Assembly: GCF_900172265.1 (NCBI RefSeq)
Contig: NZ_FWFK01000003.1
Span: 248,001-312,000 of the forward strand
Length of the DNA: 64,000 nucleotides
Reading direction: 5' to 3'
DNA from: Roseivivax jejudonensis
GTDB taxonomy: Bacteria; Pseudomonadota; Alphaproteobacteria; Rhodobacterales; Rhodobacteraceae
Position numbers and translations under genes: made by a program. Under the pieces are notes generated by a model, which was not told where the DNA came from, made no database searches, and saw only the letters and a list, made by a program, of their open reading frames with translations. Shown here piece after piece: positions 28,530 through 38,742 of this stretch; positions within the stretch are counted from its first letter, which is position 1; every line of letters begins with the position of its first letter.

Positions 28530-31500
28530 ATGCCGTATACGCTTCAGCTGCTGCACGCCAACGATCTCGAAGGCGGAGTGGACGCACTCGAGAACGCGCC
28601 CAACTTCGCTGCAATCGTCGACACCTTCGACGACGGATCGCAGAATACCGCGATCATCTCCTCGGGCGACAACTACATCCCCGGCGTGTTCTTTTCGACG
28701 GCAGCCGATTTCGCGTTCGGCGGCATACTGACCGACGCATATACGCGCTACTACACCGAGGTCGTCGGCCTCGACGCGGACGACCTGTCTGCCCTCGACC
28801 TCGCGCGGGGCGGCGGCCGGGTCGACATCTCGATCATGAACTTCATCGGCTTCGACGCCTCGGCGATCGGCAACCACGAGTTCGACGCCGGCACCTCCGC
28901 GTTCTCCGAGATCATCGGCGCCGCCGTCGACGAAGGCGCCATCGAGTGGACCGGCTCGTGGTTCCCCTACCTGTCGTCGAACCTCGACTTCTCGGGCGAC
29001 GGCAACCTTTCCGGGCTGTTCACCGACGAAATCCGCACCTCCGACAGCTATGACGAAAGCCTCGAGGACATCCTCGCTGGCGAGGCCGACGCTTCCGTCG
29101 CGCCTGCCACGATCATCGAGGAAGGCGGCGAGCGCATCGGCGTCGTTGGCGCCACCACGCAGCTCATCGAATCGATCTCCTCGGTCGGCGGCGTCGAGGA
29201 AACGACCGGCAACGCAAACGACATGGCGGCGCTGGCCGCCGCGCTCCAGCCGCAGATCGACGCGCTGATCGACGACGGCGTGAACAAGATCATCGTGACC
29301 TCGCACCTGCAGCAGTTCTCGCTGGAACAGGAGCTCGCCGGGCTGCTGTCGGGCGTCGACATCATCATCGCCGGCGGCTCGAACACCCTGCAGGCCGACG
29401 ACACCGACGATCTGCGCGACGGTGACGAGGCCGAGGAAACCTATCCGTTCGAAACCATGAACGCCGATGGCGAGCCGACCCTCATCGTCGGGACCAACGG
29501 CGAATACAGCTATGTCGGCCGCCTCGTCGTGACCTTCGACGACGACGGTGTGATCGAGCTCGACAGCATCGACGACGCGGAATCGGGCGTCTATGCGACC
29601 GACGAGGCCGGCACACTCGCCGTGACCGGCGCCGCGACCATCGAGGACGCGATCAACGGCTCCCCCACGGCCGATATCGTCGAAGACCTGACCTCCGAGG
29701 TCGCCACGATCGTCGAGGAGCGCGACAGCGTCATCTTCGGTGCGCAGGACGTCTACCTCGACGGCCGCCGCGAGTCGGTGCGCACAGAAGAGACCAACCT
29801 CGGCAACCTGACGGCCGACGCGAACCTCGCCGCGGCCCGCGCCGTGGACGACAGCGTACTGGTGTCGTTCAAGAACGGCGGCGGCATCCGGTCGGATATC
29901 GGCTCCGTCGATATGGACGGCCGCCTGACACCGGGCGACGGCCAGATCAGCCAGCTCGACATCGAGAATTCGCTGCGCTTCAACAACGGCCTCACCGTGT
30001 TCTCGGTGACCAAAGAAGGTCTCCTGCAACTGCTCGAGCACGCGGTCGCCGCGACCGACACCGAGGCCGGCGACACCCCCGGCCAGTTCGCCCAGATCGG
30101 CGGCCTGCGCTTCTCCTTCGACGAGACGCAGCCCGCGCAGGTCTTCGCCACCGAGGACGGTGATTACATCCCGGCCGAGAACGGCACCGTCGAGACCGAG
30201 ACCGCCGGTCAGCGCGTCCAGACCGTCGCGATCATCGACCCGGAGACCGGCGAGGACATCGTGATCTATCGCGACGGCGCCTTCACCGACGCCGCGCCGG
30301 AAGAAGTCCGCGTCGTGTCGCTCGACTTCCTCGTCAACAACAACGGCGACAGCTACCCTTTCCAGGAGATCGCGACCGACCAGGTCTTCCTGACCGATGG
30401 AGGCGGCACCACGACCGATCCCGACGCCGACGATATCCTCGGAGAGCAGGCGGCGTTCCAGGACTACCTTCAGGCCAACTTCGCGGACGAGGACCCCGCC
30501 TTCGACATGGCCGAGACGAGCCCGTCGAACGATACCCGGATCGTCCAGCTCGCCCAGAATGGCGGCCAGGATTTCATCACGCTCGACACGCCCGACCGCA
30601 CCATCCGGATCGTCCGCGAGACGCAGTTCGACTCGGGCGAGACCGAGCTCTTCACCGGCGGCTCCGAGGTCGTTTCGGTAGACAGCGACCGCGTCTACAC
30701 AACCAACGCCGCTCAGGACCAGATCGACGTGTTCGACGCCGCGAGTGGCGTGAAGGTCGCGGCGTTCGACCTGTCCGCGGTCGAGGGATACGCCGGCGTG
30801 CAGTCGGTCGCGGCGCGTGATGGCCTGATCGCGGCGGCGATCAACATCGAGGACGAGGACGGGAACGCCACCGATGGCGTGGTCGCCCTGTTCGACGCGA
30901 CCGGCACGCTGCTCAACACCGTGACCGTCGGCAATCTGCCCGACATGGTGACCTTCGACGAGGCCGGCACACGGATCCTCGTCGCGAACGAGGGCGAGCC
31001 GACGGATGCCGGCAACCCGCGCGGCTCGGTATCGATCATCGACGTTTCGGGCGGCGCCGCGGCGGCCACCGTGTCCAGCCTGAACTTCATTCCGTTCGAC
31101 GGTCAGGAGGCGGCGCTGCGCGCCGACGGGGTCCTGCTCGAACCCGGCGTGCCGGTAAGCCAGGACCTCGAGCCCGAGTACATCACCGTCCTGCCGGGCG
31201 GCGAGGAAGCCTGGGTGTCGCTGCAGGAGGCCAACGCCTACGCGGTGATCGACCTGACCACGAACTCGGTCACGGCGATCCGCTCTTTCGGCCTGACGGA
31301 CCGGTCCGAAGTGCCGCTGGACGCGTCGAACGACGACAACGCGATCAGCCTGCAGACCTACCCCAACCTCTTCGGGATGCGTCAGCCCGATGCCATCGCC
31401 TCCTACGAATTCGACGGCGAGACCTACGTGGTGACCGCCAACGAAGGCGACGCACGCGACGACACGGAAACCGAGGTGGGCGACGTCACGCTCGACGCCA

Positions 31501-32879
31501 CGGCCTTCCCGAATGCCGAGGTGCTGCAGCGCGACGAGAATGCCGGCCCGCTCGGCATCCGGTCGGACCTCGGCGACACCGACAGCGACGGAGAGTACGA
31601 AGAACTCTACACCTACGGATCGCGGTCGTTCACCATTCTCGACACCGACGGCAACGTTGTCTTCGACTCCGGCTCGCAGTTCTCGCGCCTGATCGCCGAG
31701 ATCCGCCCAGAGCTCTTCAATGCCGATGACGGCGAGTTCGACGGCCGCTCCGACAACAAGGGCGTCGAGCCCGAGGCAGTGTCGGTCGGCATCGTCGACG
31801 GCCGGCCGCTGGCGTTCATCGGGCTCGAGCGCGACAACGGCATCTTCGTCTTCGACCTGTCGAACCCGGAGGATCCGTCCTTCGTCAACTACATCGACAG
31901 CGAGGCGAACGGGAACCTCAGCCCCGAAGTCATCCAGTTCGTATCGGCCGAGGACAGCTTCGACGGCACGGCAAAGATCTACGTGTCCTACGAAGGTGAC
32001 GGCAACACGGTCGCCTACGCCGTGTCGGGCATCACCCCGGGCGTGTCGCTGGTCGCGGACGAGGACGGCGAACTGCTCGTCGGTGGAACCGACGACGACG
32101 ATCTGACCGGCGGCGCCGGGGACGACCTGCTGTTTGGCGGAATCGGCGCGGACCTCATTTCCGGCAACGGCGGCGACGACAACATCGGCGCCGGCGCAGG
32201 CCGCGACGTGGTTTCCGGCGGTGACGGCGACGACAGCATCGGCGGTGGCCTCGGTGACGACACGATCACCGGCGGCAACGGCGACGACCAGATCGGCGGC
32301 GGCGGCCGCAACGACCGGATCGACGGCGGCGACGGCAATGACCTTGTCTACGGCGGCACCGGCGAGGACACCATGACCGGCGGTCAGGGTGCCGACACGA
32401 TGGGCGGCGGGTTCCAGGACGACGTGATCTCGGGCGGCACCGGTGCGGACAGCATCGGCGGCGGCAACGGGATGGACACGATCGACGGCGGCGTCGGCGC
32501 CGATGTCATCGGCGGCGGCCTTGGCAGCGATGTCATCACCGGCGGCAGCGGCGACGACTTCCTCGCCGGCGGCGGGCGAGACGACGTCCTGTCGGGCGGC
32601 ACCGGGGACGACACGCTGAATGGCGGCACCGGCGACGACACCCTGACCGGCGGCGAAGGCTCCGACCTGTTCGTCTTCCGCGACATCGAGGACGAGGATG
32701 CCGACCTCATCACCGATTTCGAGGACGGCACGGACCAGATCCGGATCGTCGGCGGCGACTTCGACGAACTCGAGATCGACGATGGCGACGACGGTGCGGT
32801 CATCACCGTGGACGGCGCCACGATCACGCTGACCGGCGTTTCGGCTGACGCTCTCGGCGCGGACGACTTCCTGTTCTGA
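28530..32879 (+). CDS. RTX 5'-nucleotidase/choice-of-anchor I protein
   Basis: A 1449-residue, very acidic multidomain protein. Residues 1-310 are a calcineurin-like metallophosphatase (LLHANDLEGG, SSGDNYIPG, IGNHEFDAG, VTSHLQQF), 370-640 the 5'-nucleotidase C-terminal domain (SFKNGGGIRSDIG, NNNGDSYPF), 675-1170 a choice-of-anchor I beta-propeller-like domain (VANEGEPTDAGNPRGSVSII, VTANEGDARDDTET), and 1185-1385 about 20 calcium-binding RTX nonapeptides (GGxGxDxxx), then a C-terminal LFVFRDIEDEDADLITDFED module. No signal peptide, as expected for type I secretion; no T1SS genes are nearby. It probably releases phosphate or nucleosides outside the cell. An intrinsic hairpin follows. Confidence 0.9.
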   Translation: MPYTLQLLHANDLEGGVDALENAPNFAAIVDTFDDGSQNTAIISSGDNYIPGVFFSTAADFAFGGILTDAYTRYYTEVVGLDADDLSALDLARGGGRVDISIMNFIGFDASAIGNHEFDAGTSAFSEIIGAAVDEGAIEWTGSWFPYLSSNLDFSGDGNLSGLFTDEIRTSDSYDESLEDILAGEADASVAPATIIEEGGERIGVVGATTQLIESISSVGGVEETTGNANDMAALAAALQPQIDALIDDGVNKIIVTSHLQQFSLEQELAGLLSGVDIIIAGGSNTLQADDTDDLRDGDEAEETYPFETMNADGEPTLIVGTNGEYSYVGRLVVTFDDDGVIELDSIDDAESGVYATDEAGTLAVTGAATIEDAINGSPTADIVEDLTSEVATIVEERDSVIFGAQDVYLDGRRESVRTEETNLGNLTADANLAAARAVDDSVLVSFKNGGGIRSDIGSVDMDGRLTPGDGQISQLDIENSLRFNNGLTVFSVTKEGLLQLLEHAVAATDTEAGDTPGQFAQIGGLRFSFDETQPAQVFATEDGDYIPAENGTVETETAGQRVQTVAIIDPETGEDIVIYRDGAFTDAAPEEVRVVSLDFLVNNNGDSYPFQEIATDQVFLTDGGGTTTDPDADDILGEQAAFQDYLQANFADEDPAFDMAETSPSNDTRIVQLAQNGGQDFITLDTPDRTIRIVRETQFDSGETELFTGGSEVVSVDSDRVYTTNAAQDQIDVFDAASGVKVAAFDLSAVEGYAGVQSVAARDGLIAAAINIEDEDGNATDGVVALFDATGTLLNTVTVGNLPDMVTFDEAGTRILVANEGEPTDAGNPRGSVSIIDVSGGAAAATVSSLNFIPFDGQEAALRADGVLLEPGVPVSQDLEPEYITVLPGGEEAWVSLQEANAYAVIDLTTNSVTAIRSFGLTDRSEVPLDASNDDNAISLQTYPNLFGMRQPDAIASYEFDGETYVVTANEGDARDDTETEVGDVTLDATAFPNAEVLQRDENAGPLGIRSDLGDTDSDGEYEELYTYGSRSFTILDTDGNVVFDSGSQFSRLIAEIRPELFNADDGEFDGRSDNKGVEPEAVSVGIVDGRPLAFIGLERDNGIFVFDLSNPEDPSFVNYIDSEANGNLSPEVIQFVSAEDSFDGTAKIYVSYEGDGNTVAYAVSGITPGVSLVADEDGELLVGGTDDDDLTGGAGDDLLFGGIGADLISGNGGDDNIGAGAGRDVVSGGDGDDSIGGGLGDDTITGGNGDDQIGGGGRNDRIDGGDGNDLVYGGTGEDTMTGGQGADTMGGGFQDDVISGGTGADSIGGGNGMDTIDGGVGADVIGGGLGSDVITGGSGDDFLAGGGRDDVLSGGTGDDTLNGGTGDDTLTGGEGSDLFVFRDIEDEDADLITDFEDGTDQIRIVGGDFDELEIDDGDDGAVITVDGATITLTGVSADALGADDFLF

Positions 32880-32903
32880 TCGCCACGGCCAAACGGTCTT
32901 GCG

Positions 32904-32927
32904 CGGAGCCCCCCTTGCGGGGCTCCG
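32904..32927 (+). terminator. Hairpin terminator after the RTX gene
   Basis: A 9-bp perfect stem, CGGAGCCCC/GGGGCTCCG, with a 6-base loop, 24 bases after the stop codon; the tail TTGCGTTC is only weakly T-rich. Confidence 0.7.
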
Positions 32928-33014
32928 TTGCGTTCGGGCATCTGCCGTCACGAGATCGTCGCACTGCCGGGTGACACCGGGCATGCCCCCTTCCCCGCGC
33001 CGGAGTCCGCGAAC

Positions 33015-33935
33015 ATGACCCTCGCCGCCTTTACCGCGCCCGGACGTTTCTGGCGCGGCAACCTGCACACCCATTCAAACATGTCCGACGGCGCGCTCCC
33101 GCCCGAGGAGGTGTGCCGGCGCTACCGTGCTCAGGGCTACGACTTCATCGCGGTGACAGATCACTTCGTCGGGCTCTTCGGCTACCCGATCACCGATACG
33201 GTGCCGTTCCGCGGCAACGGCTTCACCACGCTTCTTGGCGCCGAGCTGCATTCGGGCCGGATGGAAAACGGCGAGCTCTGGCATTTGCTGGCGGTCGGAC
33301 TGCCGCCGGACTTCGCGCCCTCGAACAGCCCGCACTTCACGCCCGTCGAGGGGCAGGAGAGCGGGCCGGAGATCGCGCGGCGCGCGCGGGACGCCGGCGC
33401 CTTCGTCGCCATCGCGCACCCGCACTGGTCCGGGCTGACCCCGAGCGACGCGATGAGCATCGACGCCACCCATGCCGTCGAGATCCACAACCATTCCTGC
33501 CACGTCGGCGCGGATCGCGGCGCGGGCGGTCATATCGCCGATCTGATGCTGGCGGCTGGCAGGATGCCGTCGCTGATCGCGACGGACGACGCGCACTTTT
33601 CCGAGCCGGATCACTTCGGCGGCTGGGTGATGGTCAAGGCCGAGGAGAACACGCCGGAGGCGCTTCTCTCGGCGCTCAAGGCCGGCGCATTCTACGCCTC
33701 GGAGGGGCCGGAACTGCGCCACATCGAGATCGAGGGCAAGGTTCTGCGCGTCGCCAGTTCGGCCGTCGAGCGTGTAATCGTCCAGGGCCACGGCTCCGCC
33801 GCAGCGGTCGCGCACGGCCCTGCGATGACCGGGACCGAGATCAAGCTGGCGCGGCTGGGCGACAGTCCCTGGCTGCGCGTCACGGTCGTCGACGCCGCCG
33901 GACGGCGCGCGTGGTCGAACCCGATCAGGCGCTGA
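33015..33935 (+). CDS. PHP-domain metal-dependent hydrolase
   Basis: A 306-residue protein of the PHP superfamily (polymerase and histidinol phosphatase fold). The N-terminal metal motif is RGNLHTHSNMSDGALPPEEV, followed by FIAVTDHF, the AIAHPHWSG strand, EIHNHSCH and LIATDDAHF, which supply the remaining His/Asp ligands. A beta-rich C-terminal part (residues 230-306) is shared with the CehA/McbA-like group. It probably cleaves a phosphoester. ATG at 33015 is 13 bases after the last upstream alternative and starts at the fold. It follows the RTX nucleotidase gene, so the pair may both serve organic phosphate use, which is inference. Confidence 0.85.
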   Translation: MTLAAFTAPGRFWRGNLHTHSNMSDGALPPEEVCRRYRAQGYDFIAVTDHFVGLFGYPITDTVPFRGNGFTTLLGAELHSGRMENGELWHLLAVGLPPDFAPSNSPHFTPVEGQESGPEIARRARDAGAFVAIAHPHWSGLTPSDAMSIDATHAVEIHNHSCHVGADRGAGGHIADLMLAAGRMPSLIATDDAHFSEPDHFGGWVMVKAEENTPEALLSALKAGAFYASEGPELRHIEIEGKVLRVASSAVERVIVQGHGSAAAVAHGPAMTGTEIKLARLGDSPWLRVTVVDAAGRRAWSNPIRR

Positions 33936-33956
33936 GCGACGCCGCGCCCGGCCGCG

Positions 33957-34723
<767 letters not shown>

Positions 34724-34727
<4 letters not shown>

Positions 34728-36019
34728 TTCGCTCCCGTGCGCTTGCGGTAGAGGATGTCGACGAGAACGGCGACAACGAGCACCGCGCCCACGACGATGT
34801 TCTGAAACGGCGCGTCGACGCCGACCATGGCCATCCCGGATTGCAGCGACTGCATGATGAGCGCACCGAGGATCGCGCCATAGATCGTACCGATCCCGCC
34901 GGCGAGCGCGGTGCCACCGATGACCGCCGCCGCGATCACGCGCAATTCGTCCAGCGTGCCGATGTCGTTGGAATGGAACGTCAGGCGGGCCGACGCGACC
35001 GCGGCCGACAGTGCGCAAAGAAAGCCCATGATCGCGAAGACCTTCACGGTCAGGAGCCGCGTGTTGATGCCCGACAACTCCGCCGCGTCGGGGTTACCGC
35101 CGGTGGCGAAGATGTATCGTCCGAGCCGCGTCTTGCGTGCCACCACCGTCATCACGATGGCCACGATGATGAGCAGGAGAACCGAATACGGGATGCCGTA
35201 GCCTTCGGTGTAGCCCTCGGGCATGGTCTCGCCGCGCGCCTCGAACAGGCGCTCCAGCCGGTTCTCCGGCACGTCGTAGGCATTCAGGACCGCCACGAAG
35301 CCTAGGATCACGGCCGCCATGATCGCGCCGAGGAGGATTTCCGCCCAGAGCGGTTTGACGGGGAAGTCGTGCGCCTTCTTGGAGCGGCGGCCGGAGGCGA
35401 GCGCGAGCAGCGCCGCGACGACCGCAACGATGCCGACGATCCAGGACCCGGTTTCGCCCAGGGTGCCGTTGATTCCGCCCAGGAGGCGGAAATTGGCGTC
35501 GAGCGGGCCGATCGTCTGACCGTTCGTGAGGTACCATGCGACGTTGCGCCAGACGAGCAGCCCGCCCAGCGTCACGATGAACGCCGGGATCGTCAGGTAA
35601 CCGATGAGCCAGCCGTTGAAGGCGCCGATCAGAGCCCCCACGCAGAGCCCGATGACCAGCGCGATCGGCGCGGTCAGCGGGTGGTTGAGACCGCCCAGCA
35701 GATCCGGAAGGATCGCCGTCTGGGTCATCGCCATGACCGCCGAACAGGTTGCCAGGAGCGAGCCCACGGACAGGTCGATGTGGCGAGTGACGATGACGAA
35801 GACCATACCGGTCGCCATCAACGCAACGCTGACGGTCTGAATCGTCAGGTTGAACACATTGCGCGGTGTCAGAAAGCGCCCGTCGGTGATGATGTTGAAC
35901 ACGAGGCACAGCACCACGAAGGCGCCGATCATGCCCAGAAGCCGGGTATCGACCTCGAGCGTGTCGAGCAGAGACTTGCGGCGCGGCGCGTCGCCCTTGG
36001 CTGCGGCGGTATCGGCCAT
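34724..36019 (-). CDS. xylH: Xylose-type ABC transporter permease
   Basis: A 431-residue membrane protein of the BPD_transp_2 family (XylH/RbsC type), with about 10-12 hydrophobic segments and the motifs TRHIDLSVGSLLATCSAVMA, IPAFIVTLGGLLVWRNVAW and IFATGGNPDAAELSGINTR, where the last is the cytoplasmic EAA-like coupling region. It is longer than RbsC owing to a charged loop around residues 205-290 (GRRSKKAHDFPVKPLWAE). It is separated from xylF by a strong hairpin and overlaps xylG by 4 bases. Confidence 0.92.
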
Positions 36020-36114
36020 GCTGCCCTCCTGCGGTCTCGGAGAATAACGTATCACGGATCGCGCGCCGGCGCGCCTCTGCCCTGTGGCGGCACGTCACGG
36101 ACCCGGACGGAAAA

Positions 36115-36140
36115 CGGCGGACGGCCCGTGCCGTCCGCCG
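36115..36140 (-). terminator. Hairpin between xylF and xylH
   Basis: An 11-bp perfect stem, CGGCGGACGGC/GCCGTCCGCCG, with a 4-base loop, 12 bases beyond the xylF stop and followed on the minus strand by TTTT. It could terminate most transcripts after xylF and let a fraction through to xylH-xylG. Confidence 0.75.
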
Positions 36141-36151
36141 CGATCAGAGGA

Positions 36152-37183
36152 TCAGTTGCAGGGTGCCGGGCCGTCCGACACGCCCTGGCAGAGCGTTTCC
36201 TGATCGATCCAGCCCGCATCGACGACCTCGCTGAGGTTGTCCTGCGTGATCGGAACCGGGTTCAGGAACTCGGACCAGAGGGTCGTGCCGCCCGGCGAGG
36301 TCCACGCTTCCGCGCCTTCGATGTCGGACATCGCGGTCCCCGAAGCGAGCTCGAGAGCGATCTCGCCCGCGCGCTGGCCGAGATCGCGGCTGTCTTTCCA
36401 GACGCTTACGGTCTGCGTTCCTTTGGCGATGCGGTTGAGCGCCGCGTGGTCGGCATCCTGGCCGGAGACCGGGATCCCTTCCATGCCCTGCGCCGTGAGC
36501 GCCGCCACGGCGCCACCCGCGGTGCCGTCGTTCGACGCGACCACGGCATCGACCTCGTTGCCCTCGGCGGTCAGGATCTGCTCCATGTTGCGCTGCGCGT
36601 TCGCCGGCAACCAGCCGTCGGTATAGGCCTCCCCGACGATGGTGATGTCGCCCGCGTCGATCGCGTCCTGCAGGACCTCCTGCTGGCCGCCGCGAAGGAA
36701 GTCCGCGTTCGGGTCGGTGGGCGAGCCCTTGATCATCACGTAATTGCCGGAGGGCTGCTCCTCGAGGATCGCGCGAGCCTGCATCCGGCCGACCTCGATG
36801 TTGTCGAACGTCAGGTAGAAGGCGCGCTCGTCCTCGATCAGGCGGTCATAGGCGATGACCGGGATGCCCTCGTCGGCGGCAGCCTGCACTGCGGGCCCGA
36901 TGGCCGAGGCGTCCTGCGCAAGAATGATGAGCGCGTCGACACCCTGCGCGATCAGGCTCTCGACGTCCGACAGCTGCTTGGCCGACGACGATTGCGCGTC
37001 GGTCGACACGTATTCTGCGCCCGCTTCGTCGAGCGCGCCCTGGATCGCCGCCTCGTCGGTCTTCCAGCGCTCTTCCTGGAAGTTGGACCAGCTCACACCG
37101 ACGGTCATGCCGTCTTGTGCAAAGGCCGGCGCCGTCAGGCAGGTTGCGGCCGCAAGCGCCGCGAAGAGCGTTCTTCTGTGCAT
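36152..37183 (-). CDS. xylF: D-xylose ABC transporter binding protein
   Basis: A 343-residue periplasmic receptor with a signal peptide ([20 protein letters not shown] ending FAQ). It parallels E. coli XylF along its length: [117 protein letters not shown]. The ligand-site Arg, Asp, Asn and Trp residues of XylF are retained. The ATG at 37183 has AGGATATCTG upstream. It is the first gene of the transport operon, divergent from the ROK regulator. Confidence 0.93.
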   Translation of the reverse strand: MHRRTLFAALAAATCLTAPAFAQDGMTVGVSWSNFQEERWKTDEAAIQGALDEAGAEYVSTDAQSSSAKQLSDVESLIAQGVDALIILAQDASAIGPAVQAAADEGIPVIAYDRLIEDERAFYLTFDNIEVGRMQARAILEEQPSGNYVMIKGSPTDPNADFLRGGQQEVLQDAIDAGDITIVGEAYTDGWLPANAQRNMEQILTAEGNEVDAVVASNDGTAGGAVAALTAQGMEGIPVSGQDADHAALNRIAKGTQTVSVWKDSRDLGQRAGEIALELASGTAMSDIEGAEAWTSPGGTTLWSEFLNPVPITQDNLSEVVDAGWIDQETLCQGVSDGPAPCN

Positions 37184-37272
37184 CAGATATCCTCCCATGT
37201 CGTGACCCGTGGGTTCCGGGCCTTGCGGCGGAATCGCCGTGACGCGAAATACGTTGCCACATTAAATTCGGT

Positions 37273-37289
37273 TGTCAAAATAAATTTTG
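37273..37289 (-). promoter_or_regulatory. -35 box overlapped by inverted repeat, xylF promoter
   Basis: CAAAAT-AA-ATTTTG (37276-37289) is a perfect inverted repeat in an AT-rich patch of a GC-rich genome. A consensus TTGACA on the minus strand (37278-37273) overlaps its edge and points to xylF; the best -10 is weak. A ROK protein bound here would block xylF and could also act on its own gene. Operator identity is inferred from position. Confidence 0.5.
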
Positions 37290-37335
37290 GAGACGATAGT
37301 GGCGAAACCGGGCAAATACACCCGGCCAGTGCTCA

Positions 37336-38742
37336 ATGCGGAGGAGCGAGCAGATTATTTCGCTGCAGAGCGGCATGATTTGTTCGGAGCGCGAATTAAT
37401 GGACGAGTATCGCAATCGCGATCCAGAGACCGCGTCCGCGCGGTCCCGCACCGCCGCGCCGGACCCGGCGCAGCCGCTGCCGCTCGCCCCCGGAATGGAG
37501 GCGGCACCGCAGGGGTACGGGCCGCTGATCGCGCCGATGTCGGACATGCAACGCCCGCTCCGCCAGCAGGTTTTCGAGTGCGTTCGGGCAGCCGGCGCCA
37601 TCAGCCGGGCACAGATCGCCAAGGACGTGTGCATCTCTCCGGCATCGGTGACCACGCTCGCGGCCGACCTGATCGAGGCCGGCTTCCTGACCGAAGTGGC
37701 GATCCCGCGCGAGGCGCAGGACGGTGGCCGCGGGCGCCCTCCCGTGGCGCTCGGGGTGCGCGCCGATGCCTTCGCGGTCTGCGGGATCAAGCTGTCCGAC
37801 CACGAGCACGGCGCCGTCATTCTCGATTTCGCCGGGCGTGAGCTTGCGCGCCTGTGTGCGCCGTCGGCCGGGAGCCAGAGCCTCGCCGACACGCTGTCGA
37901 CGCTGGAGCACCTTGTGGCGGCGGCCGCCGACCGCGCCGGCCTCACGCCCGGCGCGTTGGCCGGGGTCGGCGTGGGTCTGCCCGGGCTTGTCGATGCGGA
38001 GGCAGGCCGGGTTCCGTGGTCGCCGCTGTTGTCGGGCGAGAATGTCGCGCTCGCCGCGGCCGCGGAAGCGCGACTGGGTCTGCCGGTCAGCCTGGACAAC
38101 GACGCCAACCTGGTGGCGCTCGCGGAGTTGTGGTTCGGTGTCGGGCGCCGCGCCGCGGATTTCGCCGTCGTCACTGTCGAGCAAGGCGTCGGCATGGGCC
38201 TCGTGCTCAATCATCGGCTTTATCGCGGGGCGCGCGGGCTGGGGATGGAGCTCGGGCACGTGAAGGTCCAGCTCGACGGAGCGTTGTGCCGGTGCGGCCA
38301 GCGCGGCTGCCTCGAAGCCTACATCGCCGATTACGCGCTTGCGCGCGAGGCCTCTGCCGCACTCGGCCGGATCGGAGAACCGGAACTGTCGACGCCGCAG
38401 CTCCTCGACGCGTTGCACGAACGGGCCATGGCAGGGGATGCCGCCGCCCGGTCGATCTTCAACCGTGCGGGACGATACCTCGCGCTCGGCCTCGCCAACG
38501 TGGTCAACCTGTTCGACCCAGAGATCGTCATCCTTGCCGGAGAGCGGATGCGCTACAAGCGGCTCTACGCCGAGGACACGCTCGCGGACATGTCGCGCCT
38601 GGTGCTCGCCACCGGGCGGCCGGCTCCGCGGATCGAGGTGCACAGCTGGGGCGATCAGCTCTGGGCCTACGGCGCCGCGGCGCTGGCGCTCGCGGCCGTG
38701 ACCGAACGGCATCTCGGCGCCGCGCGGGAGGAGGTGGCATGA
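37336..38742 (+). CDS. xylR: ROK-family transcriptional regulator, XylR-like
   Basis: An N-terminal winged helix (about residues 75-125, ECVRAAGAISRAQIAKDVCI, SPASVTTLAADLIEAGFLTE) precedes a ROK sugar-kinase-like domain with GVGVGLPGLVDAEAG, DNDANLVALAELWFG, GVGMGLVLNHRLYRGARGLG and the zinc motif CRCGQRGCLEAY. The first 65 residues are low-complexity and poorly conserved, so a later ATG (37375 or 37399) may be the true start. It is divergent from xylF and is probably the xylose-responsive repressor of xylFHG. Its stop overlaps the next gene (ATGA). Confidence 0.85.
   Translation: MRRSEQIISLQSGMICSERELMDEYRNRDPETASARSRTAAPDPAQPLPLAPGMEAAPQGYGPLIAPMSDMQRPLRQQVFECVRAAGAISRAQIAKDVCISPASVTTLAADLIEAGFLTEVAIPREAQDGGRGRPPVALGVRADAFAVCGIKLSDHEHGAVILDFAGRELARLCAPSAGSQSLADTLSTLEHLVAAAADRAGLTPGALAGVGVGLPGLVDAEAGRVPWSPLLSGENVALAAAAEARLGLPVSLDNDANLVALAELWFGVGRRAADFAVVTVEQGVGMGLVLNHRLYRGARGLGMELGHVKVQLDGALCRCGQRGCLEAYIADYALAREASAALGRIGEPELSTPQLLDALHERAMAGDAAARSIFNRAGRYLALGLANVVNLFDPEIVILAGERMRYKRLYAEDTLADMSRLVLATGRPAPRIEVHSWGDQLWAYGAAALALAAVTERHLGAAREEVA

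Noticed and set aside
26560-28731. 723-codon frame antisense to typA
   Set aside because: TypA on the other strand is unmistakable; the antisense frame has no domain signature.
32090-32660. Regular repeats that could suggest a CRISPR array or DNA satellite
   Set aside because: The period is about 27 bases (9 codons) with varied DNA but constant GGxGxDxxx protein pattern; these are RTX calcium-binding repeats inside a gene.
28527-33074. 1515-codon open frame antisense to the RTX nucleotidase
   Set aside because: It mirrors the GC-rich, Asp/Gly-rich plus-strand gene; its composition is repetitive Val/Ala/Asp, and it has no recognisable domain.
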